Below, piece after piece: positions 25,643 to 34,049 of a stretch of 58,925 nt of DNA. Source of the DNA: an uncultured Ruminococcus sp. Its GTDB lineage: Bacteria; Bacillota; Clostridia; Oscillospirales; Acutalibacteraceae. Positions within the stretch are counted from its first letter, which is position 1, and every line of letters begins with the position of its first letter. The notes beneath the pieces are model-generated. The model searched no databases, was not told where the DNA came from, and worked only from the letters and a program-made list of their open reading frames with translations. The stretch spans positions 1 to 58,925 of the forward strand of contig CADACB010000031.1 of NCBI GenBank assembly GCA_902786345.1. Direction: 5' to 3'. Made by a program: the position numbers and the translations under genes.

Positions 25643-25969
25643 TTAAAGCTCAACGCACTTGCCGTTTTCTTTGCCGTTAACTACATAGTAAGCGACGTTG
25701 TTCTCAGGCTGTACATAAAGCTCAATTGTCTCAACAGCGTCTGTGTTGCCATCAGCCTTATAAGCAGCCTTTACAGCCTCTACTATATCGTTTACACCTG
25801 TATTCTTACCCTGGAACTCAATTGTTACGTTTACTTTAGCTTCCTTTGCTTTAGCAGTTTTTGTTATTTTTGTTGCTTTTGTTTCTGCTTTAGCTTCAGT
25901 TTTTGTTTCAGCCTTAGCTGCCTTTGTTGTTTTTGTTTCCTTTTCAGCGGTTTTCTTTGCAGTTGCCAT
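25643..25969 (-). CDS. DUF6465 family protein with Lys/Thr/Ala-rich N-terminus
   Basis: A 108-residue protein. Residues 1-45 are a Lys/Ala/Thr/Glu low-complexity tail (TAEKETKTTKAAKAETKTEA). Residues 47-108 form a compact domain (VNVTIEFQGKNTGVNDIVEA, ETIELYVQPENNVAYYVVNG) typical of DUF6465, common in Lachnospiraceae and Oscillospiraceae. The basic tail resembles histone-like or nucleic-acid-binding tails, but function is unknown. ATG 25969 is chosen because AGAGGTAATG stands before it and a consensus promoter lies 80-105 bp upstream. The longer frame to 26080 includes that promoter and is unlikely. Own terminator at 25581. Confidence 0.85.
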   Translation of the reverse strand: MATAKKTAEKETKTTKAAKAETKTEAKAETKATKITKTAKAKEAKVNVTIEFQGKNTGVNDIVEAVKAAYKADGNTDAVETIELYVQPENNVAYYVVNGKENGKCVEL

Positions 25970-26047
25970 AATAACATTACCTCTTTCAAAAAATATAACA
26001 TTAATATATGCGAAAAAGTACAGCTCTCTGTTTCGTACTTTACCTTG

Positions 26048-26076
26048 ATTATAAACGTATTTCGGGCTTTTGTCAA
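26048..26076 (-). promoter_or_regulatory. Consensus sigma-A promoter of the DUF6465 gene
   Basis: Minus strand TTGACA (26076-26071), 17-bp spacer, TATAAT (26053-26048). A perfect match to consensus, implying high expression. The remaining 26077-26289 is A+T-rich without features. Confidence 0.8.
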
Positions 26077-26289
26077 ACAAAACATTTATTTTTTTTCCTA
26101 TAATAACAAAAAACGGTTACATATACAAATATCACAATTCTTAAAAAACATTATTGTAGATAATTACTAACAAAAAAATGTATAAAATTTCTGATACAAG
26201 AAAAAATAAATAACGAGCTATTTATCATCGGAGATGAGTAAATAATGAAATTATTAAAAGCTTTGATAATGATACGGAGGTTTTATATA

Positions 26290-26469
26290 ATGGCAAAAAA
26301 TACAACTAATGTTATAAAAGGGGTAGGAGCAGGACTGGTAGCAGGAGTTATGTTCGGAATTGTAAGTTCTGTTATGATGAAAGACAGCAAGAAAAATAAA
26401 AGGAAGGCGTCAAAAGCTATAGATGCAGTTGAAGGTATACTTGATGGTATGCAGGAAATATTCAGCTAA
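26290..26469 (+). CDS. Small membrane protein, YtxH-like
   Basis: A 59-residue protein starting MAKNTTNVIKGVGAGLVAGV. One glycine-rich membrane segment (about residues 9-30) is followed by a Lys-rich cytoplasmic stretch (KDSKKNKRKASKAID) and a short amphipathic helix. This layout resembles YtxH-type small proteins of Bacillota. ATG 26290 is preceded by ATACGGAGG at good distance; the longer in-frame start at 26245 has no such signal. Followed by a terminator at 26571. Confidence 0.7.
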   Translation: MAKNTTNVIKGVGAGLVAGVMFGIVSSVMMKDSKKNKRKASKAIDAVEGILDGMQEIFS

Positions 26470-26570
26470 AAACGTATCAGTAATAGAGATACTGACAAAC
26501 AGAGATGATATTCTGATTGGTTGAATGTAATCAGGGTCAGTGTTTTCCTTTACGGATTAATATATAGTGA

Positions 26571-26606
26571 AAAGCCGATGGATTTTAAGATTTCATCGGC
26601 TTTTTT
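26571..26606 (+). terminator. Rho-independent terminator
   Basis: AAAGCCGATG (26571-26580) pairs with CATCGGCTTT, loop about 13 nt, followed by six T (26601-26606). Confidence 0.8.
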
Positions 26607-26765
26607 GACAGCAGAATTGATCCCTCGGTTGATCTGTTCGCATACGTGTTTTGCTTTATGAATTGAAAATTATAAACGGATGCGAAAAAATCTTATCAGT
26701 GTGGTTGAATTTTCTGCGGATTAATGTTATACTTTATAAAATTTACTTTTATCGGAGAGATTAAA

Positions 26766-27560
26766 ATGGAAATAAATAAGGCTTTTGATATAATAACCGG
26801 AAAGGTTGAACAAGTCCTGTTTGAAAAGGGCTTTGAAAAGCATAACGTAGCTGATACGGAAAATGAAAAAACGGCACTTTATACAGGAGCCGTTGCGTAC
26901 AGCGTGGTTTATTACTTTGATAAAAAAAGAATAGTTCTTCGTTCGTGTGCTATGGTAGATGACGAGCCTGATAATGCGTGGAAAACAGTAGCAACGTGGC
27001 TTTTTGATGAGGAAGTGGATACATCACGTGAAGCTGAAAATATAGGTGATGATTTTGCTGAGACAATAAGAGGACCAAAGCAGACAGCAGTTCAGCAGAA
27101 GAAAAAGTCAAAGAAAGAAAACGGAGAAACGGCAAACGATCCTCTTTTCTTTGCAAACAGAATGATAGCTTATTTTCCTGAGTTAAAGGATGATGTTGCT
27201 TTTGAAAAGGCACATTATTCCGAATTCAGAGGAATAACTTTTGCGGATGAAAAAATACTTCCAAGATTCACTGAGTTTGTTAAAACTAAGGATGAAAAAA
27301 GCATTGCAAAGCTTTCAAAGAGCCTTTTTGAGCTTTACGAAGCAGGTGATCTTGATGTCAAGGGGATAATCACATACATACTTCTTAATTCTGCAGATGA
27401 TGAACAGTTTGAAAAACTGACGGCAGAGTTTTCTGCTGAGGTCAAGAAAACTGCTGTGGCATCACGTGCTCTCAGGGGAAAAAAAATAAAGCCGGAAAAG
27501 CCGAAAAAGCCTAAGAAATATATGGCGGATACGCTCAATTCAATGAATACAAACAGATAA
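26766..27560 (+). CDS. Conserved hypothetical protein
   Basis: A 264-residue soluble protein. The N-terminal part (about 1-110) is an alpha/beta domain beginning MEINKAFDIITGKVEQVLFE with SVVYYFDKKRIVLRSCAMVD. A Lys-rich linker lies at 110-122. A helical domain (125-240) reads ANRMIAYFPELKDDVAFEKA and SLFELYEAGDLDVKGIITYI. A Lys/Pro tail (KIKPEKPKKPKK) ends it. I do not recognise the family. ATG 26766 has GGAGAG in front; the 14-codon upstream extension lacks a signal. It lies between two terminated units, so it is probably monocistronic. Confidence 0.65.
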   Translation: MEINKAFDIITGKVEQVLFEKGFEKHNVADTENEKTALYTGAVAYSVVYYFDKKRIVLRSCAMVDDEPDNAWKTVATWLFDEEVDTSREAENIGDDFAETIRGPKQTAVQQKKKSKKENGETANDPLFFANRMIAYFPELKDDVAFEKAHYSEFRGITFADEKILPRFTEFVKTKDEKSIAKLSKSLFELYEAGDLDVKGIITYILLNSADDEQFEKLTAEFSAEVKKTAVASRALRGKKIKPEKPKKPKKYMADTLNSMNTNR

Positions 27561-27774
27561 GGATGACTGCTTTATGTGTTTATTTGCATATAAAGCTGTC
27601 AGCAACAGACGAATGTGTGCAGACTATATAGTGTCATAGCAGCAATGAGTTGGAAAGGGCAGCACTTTGTGTGCAATGCGGCTGTAATCTTGAGCTCCGG
27701 CAATAGCACTGTTATTTAATCATAACAGAATTCGGATGTGATTGCAGTACAGCAAAAAAATAAATTTTTAAGTA

Positions 27775-27803
27775 TTGACAAATAGCCTGTGGTGTGGTAT
27801 AGT
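27775..27803 (+). promoter_or_regulatory. Sigma-A promoter of the rpmG-secE-nusG operon
   Basis: TTGACA (27775-27780), 17 bp, TATAGT (27798-27803), about 80 bp before rpmG. The rest of 27561-27885 holds no gene. Confidence 0.8.
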
Positions 27804-27885
27804 ATTATTACCTCATCAGAGGTTATTTTTTTGTGCCTTTTTTTGAGGGAGGCTAAATTATTCCGAAATACCGGGAGGTGCCGTC

Positions 27886-28035
27886 ATGAGAGTAAAAATA
27901 ACACTAGCCTGCACAGAGTGCAAACAGCGTAACTACAACACAATGAAAAACAAAAAAAACGATCCGGATAGGCTTGAGATGAACAAGTACTGCAGATTCT
28001 GCAAGAAGCACACTCTGCATAAGGAAACAAAGTAA
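27886..28035 (+). CDS. rpmG: Ribosomal protein bL33
   Basis: A 49-residue protein, [20 protein letters not shown]... ending KHTLHKETK. It has the zinc-binding form of bL33: Cys9-x2-Cys12 and Cys36-x2-Cys39 (CTEC, CRFC). It is part of the 50S subunit near the E site. GGGAGGTG precedes ATG 27886. It is the first gene of the cluster, 16 bp before secE, the usual order in Bacillota. Confidence 0.95.
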   Translation: MRVKITLACTECKQRNYNTMKNKKNDPDRLEMNKYCRFCKKHTLHKETK

Positions 28036-28051
28036 GGAACGGAGGTAAAAT

Positions 28052-28285
28052 ATGGCTAAAGAAAAATCGCCAAAGAAAAAGCCCAATATTTTTAAACGTA
28101 TTGGCAACTACTTCCGTGACATCATCAGCGAGATCAAAAAGATCGTATGGCCAACCCCAAAGGCAACCTTTAAAAGCACAGGCGTTGTACTGATTGCAAT
28201 GGTTGTTGTAGGAGTTGTAATTTTCGGACTTGATACCGGACTTCACGCGTTGTTCGGACTTGTAATGGATCTTGCCGGAAATTAA
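28052..28285 (+). CDS. secE: Preprotein translocase subunit SecE
   Basis: A 77-residue protein with the SecE core: basic N-terminus, amphipathic helix (YFRDIISEIKKIVWPTPKAT) and one membrane helix (VVLIAMVVVGVVIFGLDTGL). SecE clamps SecY in the membrane translocon. The short single-helix form is normal for Bacillota. ATG 28052 follows AACGGAGG. It lies between rpmG and nusG, as expected. Confidence 0.95.
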   Translation: MAKEKSPKKKPNIFKRIGNYFRDIISEIKKIVWPTPKATFKSTGVVLIAMVVVGVVIFGLDTGLHALFGLVMDLAGN

Positions 28286-28311
28286 AGCAGTAACATTCGG
28301 AGGAGATACTT

Positions 28312-28836
28312 ATGCCGGATAATGAAGCAAAATGGTACGTTGTACACACGTACTCCGGTTACGAAAATAAGGTCGCGTCCACCCTTGAAACGACTGTTGA
28401 AAACAGAGGACTCAAGGATCTTATCCAGGAAATTCGTGTGCCTAAGGAAAAGGTGACCGAAGTCAAGGATAATAAGACAAAAGAGGTGGAGCGAAAGATT
28501 TTCCCCGGATATGTCATTGTAAAAATGGTGATGAATGACGATTCATGGTATGTTGTTCGTAATATCAGAGGATGTACCGGTTTCGTCGGACCAAGCTCCA
28601 AGCCTGTTCCGCTTTCTGATGAAGAGGTTGAAAGACTTGGTGTTGAAACAAAATCTGTTGAGGTCAATTATGAGGTGGGCGATTCAGTCCGCATTACAGA
28701 CAGTCCGTTTGAGGATTCTGTCGGAATTGTAGATGAGATTGATCTTCAGAACAACAGCGTCCGCGTTATAATACATATGTTCGGACGTGAAACTCCTGTG
28801 GAACTTGAGCTGAGTCAGGTCGAGCCGCTGGAGTAA
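28312..28836 (+). CDS. nusG: Transcription termination/antitermination factor NusG
   Basis: A 174-residue protein. The N-terminal NGN domain (KWYVVHTYSGYENKVASTLE to about residue 110, with FPGYVIVKM and RNIRGCTGFVG) binds RNA polymerase. The C-terminal KOW domain (about 120-174, GDSVRITDSPFEDSVGIVDE) contacts NusE/S10 or Rho. Length and motifs are normal. GGAGGAGA precedes the ATG. Confidence 0.97.
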   Translation: MPDNEAKWYVVHTYSGYENKVASTLETTVENRGLKDLIQEIRVPKEKVTEVKDNKTKEVERKIFPGYVIVKMVMNDDSWYVVRNIRGCTGFVGPSSKPVPLSDEEVERLGVETKSVEVNYEVGDSVRITDSPFEDSVGIVDEIDLQNNSVRVIIHMFGRETPVELELSQVEPLE

Positions 28837-28885
28837 AACATGCTGATAACGGAGCATATCCGTTGTTATTGAGGGATCTGTCCCT

Positions 28886-28930
28886 CGTGGGAGGAAGCGA
28901 AAATCAATATTCGCTCCGCAATTTACCACG
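28886..28930 (+). promoter_or_regulatory. L1-operator-like hairpin before rplK
   Basis: CGTGG-GAGGA at the left pairs with CTCCG...TTTACCACG at the right: outer stem CGTGG/CCACG, inner GGAG/CTCC, with an additional GCGAA/TTCGC extension. A second element with the same conserved bases stands before rplA (29389-29420). Ribosomal protein L1 is known to repress its own operon by binding an mRNA mimic of its 23S rRNA site; this location and shape fit, by inference. Confidence 0.65.
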
Positions 28931-28951
28931 AATTTTGGAGGTGCAATTAAA

Positions 28952-29377
28952 ATGGCTCAGAAGGTAACAGGCTTTATAAAGCTTCAGATACCTGCCGGCA
29001 AGGCAACCCCGGCACCGCCTGTTGGTCCTGCACTTGGACAGCACGGTGTCAATATTATGGCTTTCACAAAGGAATTCAACGAGCGTACAAAGAATGACGC
29101 AGGTCTTATTATCCCTGTTGTTATCACTGTATATGCAGACCGTTCATTTACCTTTGTTACAAAGACTCCGCCTGCTGCAGTTCTTATCAAGAAGGCTTGC
29201 GGAATCGAAACAGCTTCGGGCGAACCTAACAAGAAAAAGGTTGCTAAGATCACCCGTGAACAGGTTCAGAAGATTGCTGAACAGAAAATGCCTGATCTCA
29301 ATGCAGGAAGCATTGAAACAGCCTGCAGTATGATAGCAGGTACAGCAAGAAGCATGGGTATCGAAGTAGTAGATTGA
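28952..29377 (+). CDS. rplK: Ribosomal protein uL11
   Basis: A 141-residue protein of normal length. The N-terminal domain reads [20 protein letters not shown] and [20 protein letters not shown], with the proline-rich loop that contacts the GTPase-associated centre. The C-terminal rRNA-binding domain reads [20 protein letters not shown] and [16 protein letters not shown] precedes ATG 28952. It is co-transcribed with rplA. Confidence 0.97.
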   Translation: MAQKVTGFIKLQIPAGKATPAPPVGPALGQHGVNIMAFTKEFNERTKNDAGLIIPVVITVYADRSFTFVTKTPPAAVLIKKACGIETASGEPNKKKVAKITREQVQKIAEQKMPDLNAGSIETACSMIAGTARSMGIEVVD

Positions 29378-29388
29378 TCAGAGACCCG

Positions 29389-29420
29389 AGTGGGAGGAAA
29401 TAAACTCCGATTTTACCACT
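29389..29420 (+). promoter_or_regulatory. L1-operator-like hairpin before rplA
   Basis: AGTGG-GAGGA pairs with CTCCG-ATTTTACCACT: outer stem AGTGG/CCACT, inner GGAG/CTCC, with the same invariant GUGGGAGGA and UUACCAC as the element at 28886-28930. The closing base pair changes from C-G to A-U between the copies, a compensatory change supporting the structure. Confidence 0.65.
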
Positions 29421-29438
29421 GAATAGGGAGGAAAACCA

Positions 29439-30140
29439 ATGAAACACGGTAAAAAATATGTTGATGCCGTAAAACTCATCGACAAATCAAAGGCTTATGA
29501 CACAAAGGAAGCAATTGATGTTTGCCTTAAGACAGCTACAGCAAAGTTTGATGAAACAGTTGAGCTTCACGTAAAGCTCGGTGTTGACTCTCGTCATGCT
29601 GATCAGCAGGTCAGAGGTGCTATTGTTCTTCCTAACGGAACAGGTAAGCAGGTAAGAGTTCTTGCAATATGCAAGGGCGATAATGTTCAGAAGGCTCAGG
29701 AAGCGGGAGCAGAATATGTTGGTGCTGAAGAGTTTACACAGAAGATCCAGGGTGAAGGTTGGATGGACTTTGACGTACTTATTACAACACCCGATATGAT
29801 GGGACTTGTAGGTCGTCTTGGTAAGATCCTTGGTCCGAGAGGCCTTATGCCAAACCCCAAGGCCGGTACAGTAACACCTGATATTGCCAGAGCTATCAAA
29901 GAAGCTAAGGCAGGTAAGATCGAGTATCGTCTTGACAAAACCAATATAATCCACTGCCCGATTGGTAAGGTTTCTTTTGGCACAGATAAGATCTCAGAGA
30001 ACTTTGACGCTCTTATCAATGCCGTTATCAAGGCTAAACCTGCAGCTGCCAAGGGACAGTATATTAAATCCTGTGCGGTTACAACAACAATGGGACCGTC
30101 TGTAAGGATCAATCCTTCAAAGATCAGCGGTGCAGTTTGA
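29439..30140 (+). CDS. rplA: Ribosomal protein uL1
   Basis: A 233-residue protein of standard length, beginning [20 protein letters not shown]. It has the L1 signature in the second domain ([20 protein letters not shown]) and a conserved C-terminal segment ([20 protein letters not shown]). It forms the L1 stalk and represses its own mRNA translation. TAGGGAGG lies before ATG 29439. Confidence 0.97.
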   Translation: MKHGKKYVDAVKLIDKSKAYDTKEAIDVCLKTATAKFDETVELHVKLGVDSRHADQQVRGAIVLPNGTGKQVRVLAICKGDNVQKAQEAGAEYVGAEEFTQKIQGEGWMDFDVLITTPDMMGLVGRLGKILGPRGLMPNPKAGTVTPDIARAIKEAKAGKIEYRLDKTNIIHCPIGKVSFGTDKISENFDALINAVIKAKPAAAKGQYIKSCAVTTTMGPSVRINPSKISGAV

Positions 30141-30154
30141 TTTTTGAAAAACAC

Positions 30155-30183
30155 TTGACAAATACACTTTTGTGTGTTATATT
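30155..30183 (+). promoter_or_regulatory. Sigma-A promoter for rplJ-rplL
   Basis: TTGACA (30155-30160), 17-bp spacer, TATATT (30178-30183), directly after rplA and upstream of the L10 leader. Confidence 0.8.
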
Positions 30184-30190
30184 TGATAAT

Positions 30191-30312
30191 GCTGTTGACC
30201 AAAGACAGCAGGTGCGTAAGCATAATGGGTTTCCCGCCTGCCGAGGTTGTGCGTTTTTAAGCTTTATTAAGTGTATTACTACGCCTTCCTCGAAACGGGA
30301 AGGCGTTTTTTT
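30191..30312 (+). ncRNA. Ribosomal protein L10 leader with terminator
   Basis: The 5' leader contains the typical L10-leader kernel (AAGACAGCAGGTGCG ... CCTGCCGAGGTTGTGCG), in which L10(L12)4 binds a kink-turn-like RNA. It ends in a Rho-independent terminator, ACGCCTTCC/GGAAGGCGT with loop TCGAAAC and a T7 tail (30281-30312). Binding of excess L10 complex would favour the terminator and shut down rplJ-rplL. Confidence 0.85.
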
Positions 30313-30340
30313 GCGTTAAATTTCAAGGAGGTGAATCGTT

Positions 30341-30865
30341 TTGCCAAGTCAGAAGGTTTTAGAGCAGAAGCAGCAGGTTGTTGCAGAGCTCGCTGAAAGA
30401 ATCCGTAATTCTGTTGCAGGTGTTATCGTTGATTATAAGGGTATCACTGTTGAGGATGATACAAAGCTTCGTAAGGAGCTTCGTGAGAACGGTGTAAAAT
30501 ACACTGTTATAAAGAATACACTCATCAAGCGTGCAGCAGAACAGGCAGAGCTTAACGGTATTGATGATGTACTTAACGGTACTTCCGCAATCGCAACCAG
30601 TGAAGAGGACTATGTAGCAGCAGCTCGTATTCTTCAGAAGTTTGCGGATGCACACGAAAACTTTAGTGTTAAGACAGGTTATCTCGATAATGAGGTAATC
30701 AGCCTTGATAAGATCAAGAGTCTTGCAAAGCTTCCTTCAAGAGAAGTTTTGCTTGCAAATGTACTTGGTGCTTTCCAGGCACCTATCGCTTCTTTCGCAA
30801 GAGCTGTACAGGCTATTGTTGATAAGAACGGTGAAGAAGCTCCGGCAGAAGCTGCTGAAGCATAA
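30341..30865 (+). CDS. rplJ: Ribosomal protein uL10
   Basis: A 174-residue protein starting at TTG 30341 behind a perfect AAGGAGGTGA. It begins MPSQKVLEQKQQVVAELAER, with the conserved VIVDYKGITVEDDTKLRKEL and KNTLIKRA, and a C-terminal helix that carries bL12 dimers. It anchors the stalk that recruits translation factors. The UUG start with a very strong ribosome-binding site is common for rplJ in this group. Confidence 0.96.
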   Translation: MPSQKVLEQKQQVVAELAERIRNSVAGVIVDYKGITVEDDTKLRKELRENGVKYTVIKNTLIKRAAEQAELNGIDDVLNGTSAIATSEEDYVAAARILQKFADAHENFSVKTGYLDNEVISLDKIKSLAKLPSREVLLANVLGAFQAPIASFARAVQAIVDKNGEEAPAEAAEA

Positions 30866-30904
30866 TTTAAAAAACAAAATCTCAAAATCTGGAGGTAATT
30901 TAAA

Positions 30905-31282
30905 ATGGCATCAGAGAAGGTTACAGCTATTGTAGAAGAATTAAAGGGTCTTACAGTTCTCGAGCTTTCAGAGCTCGTACACGCTGTAGAAGAGGAGTTT
31001 GGTGTATCAGCAGCCGCTGCTGTTGCAGTTGCAGCTCCTGCTGACGGCGGTGCAGCTGCCGCTGCTGCTCAGACAGAGTTCGACGTTATCCTCAAGTCTG
31101 CAGGTGCAGAGAAGATCAAGGTTATAAAGGTAGTAAGAGAGATCACAGGTCTTGGTCTTAAGGAAGCTAAGGCTCTTGTTGATGAGGCTCCGAAGCCGAT
31201 CAAGGAAGCAGTCAGCAAGGATGATGCAGATGCTATCATGGCTAAACTTACTGAGGTTGGCGCTGAGGTTGAGGTTAAATAA
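30905..31282 (+). CDS. rplL: Ribosomal protein bL12 (L7/L12)
   Basis: A 125-residue acidic protein. It has the N-terminal dimerisation helices ([20 protein letters not shown]), an Ala-rich hinge ([15 protein letters not shown]) and the C-terminal factor-binding domain ([20 protein letters not shown], ending [10 protein letters not shown]). TGGAGG precedes ATG 30905. Last gene under the L10 leader. Confidence 0.97.
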   Translation: MASEKVTAIVEELKGLTVLELSELVHAVEEEFGVSAAAAVAVAAPADGGAAAAAAQTEFDVILKSAGAEKIKVIKVVREITGLGLKEAKALVDEAPKPIKEAVSKDDADAIMAKLTEVGAEVEVK

Positions 31283-31359
31283 TTTTAGAATAGCTTCATA
31301 ACATCAAAATCATAGTGAAACACAGTTTTCACTTCAAACACCAAAGGGAGGTGCAAAAA

Positions 31360-31548
31360 ATGGCAAAATGTGAAATTTGCGGTAAGGGAGTAACATTTGG
31401 CATCAAGGTTTCTCACTCACACAGACGCTCAAACAGAACATGGAAGCCAAACGTCGTTAAGGTTAAGGCGATCGTAAACGGCAGCCCAAAACGCGTTAAT
31501 GTCTGCACCCGTTGCCTTCGTTCAGGTAAGGTTACAAGAGCAGTCTGA
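31360..31548 (+). CDS. rpmB: Ribosomal protein bL28
   Basis: A 62-residue protein starting MAKCEICGKGVTFGIKVSHS and ending VCTRCLRSGKVTRAV. It has the zinc-binding form with Cys4-x2-Cys7 and CTRC. ATG 31360 follows GGGAGGTG at good distance; the 15-codon upstream extension is not needed. It follows rplL after 77 bp, which is an unusual neighbour for rpmB. The small hairpin between them (GTGAAA/TTTCAC) may be processed. Confidence 0.95.
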   Translation: MAKCEICGKGVTFGIKVSHSHRRSNRTWKPNVVKVKAIVNGSPKRVNVCTRCLRSGKVTRAV

Positions 31549-31635
31549 TCACGCATTCAGCTATATTCGTCGGGCGAGCTGAGATTCGCCGTACGATACA
31601 AATTGCACTTCGTGCAGTTGATAATCACATAAATA

Positions 31636-31685
31636 AAAAGCACTTCCGGTTTATGCTTATAACGCTATGTCAGAAGTGCTTTTTT
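31636..31685 (+). terminator. Terminator after rpmB
   Basis: AAAAGCACTTC (31636-31646) pairs with GAAGTGCTTTT, a long imperfect hairpin with a T-run ending at 31685. Confidence 0.75.
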
Positions 31686-31702
31686 ATGTTTGACAATATT
31701 TC

Positions 31703-31737
31703 AAAAAAACAAGCGGCAAATCTGTCGCTTGTTTTTT
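31703..31737. terminator. Bidirectional terminator between rpmB and nfnB
   Basis: AAACAAGCG(G)CA / TG(T)CGCTTGTTT with A7 on the left and T6 on the right, so it ends the minus-strand nfnAB transcript and can back up rpmB termination. Confidence 0.75.
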
Positions 31738-31803
31738 ACTGTTTTTGGATTTTTCTTCTTGAATTGTAAAATATCATTCTGATTCAAGATTATTTTACAT
31801 AAT

Positions 31804-33204
31804 TTATTTTTTACTCTTGATATATTCATCAATTGATTTGGCTGCTGTTTTTCCTGCACCCATAGCGAGAATCACTGTTGCAGCTCCGGTAACAGCGTCA
31901 CCGCCTGCAAAAACGCCCTCACGGCTTGTCAGACCATTGTCATTGTCTGTGACAATACAGCCCTTGGAATTTACTTCAAGACCGGGAGTAGTTTTTCTTA
32001 TCAAAGGATTAGGACTTGTGCCTATCGCCATTATCATTGTATCGACATTAAGAATAAACTCACTGTTTTCTTTTATGATTGGTCGTCTTCTGCCGCTTGC
32101 GTCAGGTTCTCCAAGCTCCATTCTGACGCACTTCATTCCGCATACTTCGCCTGATTCATCGCCGAGAACCTCAACCGGATTAGTGAGAGTTTTGAAAATT
32201 ATTCCCTCTTCAACGGCATGTTCAATTTCCTCTTTTCTGGCAGGAAGTTCTTCCATACCGCGGCGATATACAATGTATACCTCATCCGCGCCCATTCTTT
32301 TTGCAGAACGTGCGGCATCCATAGCAACATTTCCCCCGCCTACAACGGCAACCTTTTTGCTGTGCTTGATCGGAGTTTTGCTGCCTTTTTTATATGCCTT
32401 CATAAGATTGATTCTTGTAAGATATTCGTTTGCGGAATAAACACCCTTAAGGCTCTCACCGGGAATGTTCATAAAACGCGGAAGACCGGCACCGCTTCCT
32501 ATGTAAACTGCTTCATATCCCATTTCAAAAAGCTCATCTATTGTCAGTATCTTACCTATTACCATATTGGTTTCGATGTCAACACCTATAGCTTTAAGAT
32601 TATCAATTTCATTTTGCACTATTATCTTCGGAAGACGAAATTCAGGTATACCATACACAAGTACACCGCCGGCGAGATGAAGTGCTTCATAAATCGTTAC
32701 CTTATATCCCATCTTTGCAAGATCTCCTGCGGCTGTCAGCCCGCTTGGGCCGGCACCGATTATAGCGACCTTGTGTCCGTTGTACTCGGGAATTTCGGGT
32801 TTTTCTGTACAGTGTTCCCTGTGATAATCTGCAGCAAAGCGTTCAAGACGTCCTATTCCAACGCTTTCTCCTTTAAGACCTCTTACACATTTGCTTTCGC
32901 ATTGTCTTTCCTGAGGACAAACACGACCGCAAACTGCAGGAAGAGAACTTGATTGTGAGATTATTTTATAAGCCCCTTCCATATCCTCGTTAACAATTCT
33001 TTCAATAAATGCAGGTATATTTATAGATACCGGACAGGCAGTGGTACACGGCTTGTTTTTACAGTTAAGACATCTTCTTGCCTCATTAACAGCCATTTCA
33101 TACGTGTAACCAAGAGCAACTTCTTCAAAATTATTTTTTCTTATTTCCGGATCCTGAACCGGCATAGGACATTTTTTGGGATCATTATTTCTGTTTATAG
33201 GCAT
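31804..33204 (-). CDS. nfnB: NfnB / GltA-type NADPH oxidoreductase, bifurcating transhydrogenase large subunit
   Basis: A 466-residue protein. The N-terminal ferredoxin-like domain has two cysteine clusters (Cys45, 48, 53, 57 and Cys92, 96, 102, 106) for two [4Fe-4S] clusters. An FAD fold follows with VAIIGAGPSGLTAAGDLAKM, and an NADP(H) fold with VAVVGGGNVAMDAARSAKRM; it ends with FAGGDAVTGAATVILAMGAG. These features are shared by glutamate synthase small subunits and NfnB. Because nfnA lies 5 bp upstream on the same strand and no glutamate synthase large subunit is present, NfnB is the better call. With NfnA it couples NADH and reduced ferredoxin oxidation to NADP+ reduction in the cytoplasm. 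Automatic annotations usually call it gltA. Confidence 0.9.
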   Translation of the reverse strand: MPINRNNDPKKCPMPVQDPEIRKNNFEEVALGYTYEMAVNEARRCLNCKNKPCTTACPVSINIPAFIERIVNEDMEGAYKIISQSSSLPAVCGRVCPQERQCESKCVRGLKGESVGIGRLERFAADYHREHCTEKPEIPEYNGHKVAIIGAGPSGLTAAGDLAKMGYKVTIYEALHLAGGVLVYGIPEFRLPKIIVQNEIDNLKAIGVDIETNMVIGKILTIDELFEMGYEAVYIGSGAGLPRFMNIPGESLKGVYSANEYLTRINLMKAYKKGSKTPIKHSKKVAVVGGGNVAMDAARSAKRMGADEVYIVYRRGMEELPARKEEIEHAVEEGIIFKTLTNPVEVLGDESGEVCGMKCVRMELGEPDASGRRRPIIKENSEFILNVDTMIMAIGTSPNPLIRKTTPGLEVNSKGCIVTDNDNGLTSREGVFAGGDAVTGAATVILAMGAGKTAAKSIDEYIKSKK

Positions 33205-33209
33205 AATCC

Positions 33210-34049
33210 TTAACCCTCCTGTTTCATCAGGTTACAAGACGACTCCCGTGCGTGAGTCTCAAATTCCCGATACATTGTACCTCTGTGCATAGCCTCATCA
33301 AAGTCAACAAGATGACCGTCAAAATCAGGACCGTCAACACAGGCAAATTTTGTTTCACCGCCTACAGAAAGTCTGCATCCGCCGCACATTCCGGTGCCGT
33401 CTATCATAATGGGGTTCATACTTACAATAGTTTTTATGTTGTATTTTTTTGTGAGCAGGCACACGAATTTCATCATTATAAGAGGACCAATGGCTATAAC
33501 CTCATCATATTGATTTCCTTCTTTTATAAGAGCCTCAAGCGCATCGGTTACAAGACCTTTTGTACCATAGCTGCCGTCATCAGTCATAATCCTGAATTCA
33601 CTGCTTACGGCTTTGAATTCATTCTCAAGTATGATCAGATCTTTATTTCTGAATCCTGCGATACTGTGTACTTCACAGCCCAGCCTGGAAAGTTTTTTGG
33701 CGATAGGATAGGCAATTGCACATCCTACACCGCCTCCTACAACAGCAACTTTTTTAAGTCCGTCAGTTTCGCTCGGACATCCCAAAGGTCCGACGAAATC
33801 CTGAAGACTGTCACCCTCCTCAAGAGTATCAAGCTCCATAGTTGATCCGCCTACAACCTGATAAATTATTGTAACAGTGCCCTTTTCTCTGTCAAAATCA
33901 GAAATCGTAAGCGGAATACGCTCACTGTCTTCTTTTGCTCTGAAAATTATGAACTGTCCCGGCTCAGCCTTTTTTGCAATGAGAGGAGCTTCTATCTCCA
34001 TAAGAGAAACCGTTGGATTCAAGGCTCTTTTTTTTACTATCTTGTACAT
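33210..34049 (-). CDS. nfnA: NfnA-type sulfide/dihydroorotate dehydrogenase-like FAD/NAD-binding subunit
   Basis: A 279-residue protein of the ferredoxin-NADP reductase superfamily. The FAD segment is RIPLTISDFD (44-53), the NAD segment VAVVGGGVGCAIAYPIAKKL, and the C-terminal [2Fe-2S] motif D217-GTGMC222-GGC225 with C237 (KFACVDGPDFDGH). In the characterised NfnAB enzymes this subunit binds NAD(H) and a [2Fe-2S] cluster with one Asp ligand, which matches Asp217 here. It lies 5 bp before nfnB, so the two are co-expressed. ATG 34049 is preceded by AAAGGAC. Confidence 0.9.
   Translation of the reverse strand: MYKIVKKRALNPTVSLMEIEAPLIAKKAEPGQFIIFRAKEDSERIPLTISDFDREKGTVTIIYQVVGGSTMELDTLEEGDSLQDFVGPLGCPSETDGLKKVAVVGGGVGCAIAYPIAKKLSRLGCEVHSIAGFRNKDLIILENEFKAVSSEFRIMTDDGSYGTKGLVTDALEALIKEGNQYDEVIAIGPLIMMKFVCLLTKKYNIKTIVSMNPIMIDGTGMCGGCRLSVGGETKFACVDGPDFDGHLVDFDEAMHRGTMYREFETHARESSCNLMKQEG

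Noticed and set aside
25840-25969. Lys/Thr-rich repetitive DNA in the DUF6465 gene as a mobile or CRISPR-like repeat
   Set aside because: It is irregular low-complexity coding sequence for a basic tail, without constant repeat and spacer lengths.
31804-34049. Glutamate synthase small subunit operon
   Set aside because: No large subunit gene is present, and the partner protein is the [2Fe-2S] NfnA type, so NfnAB is the better explanation.
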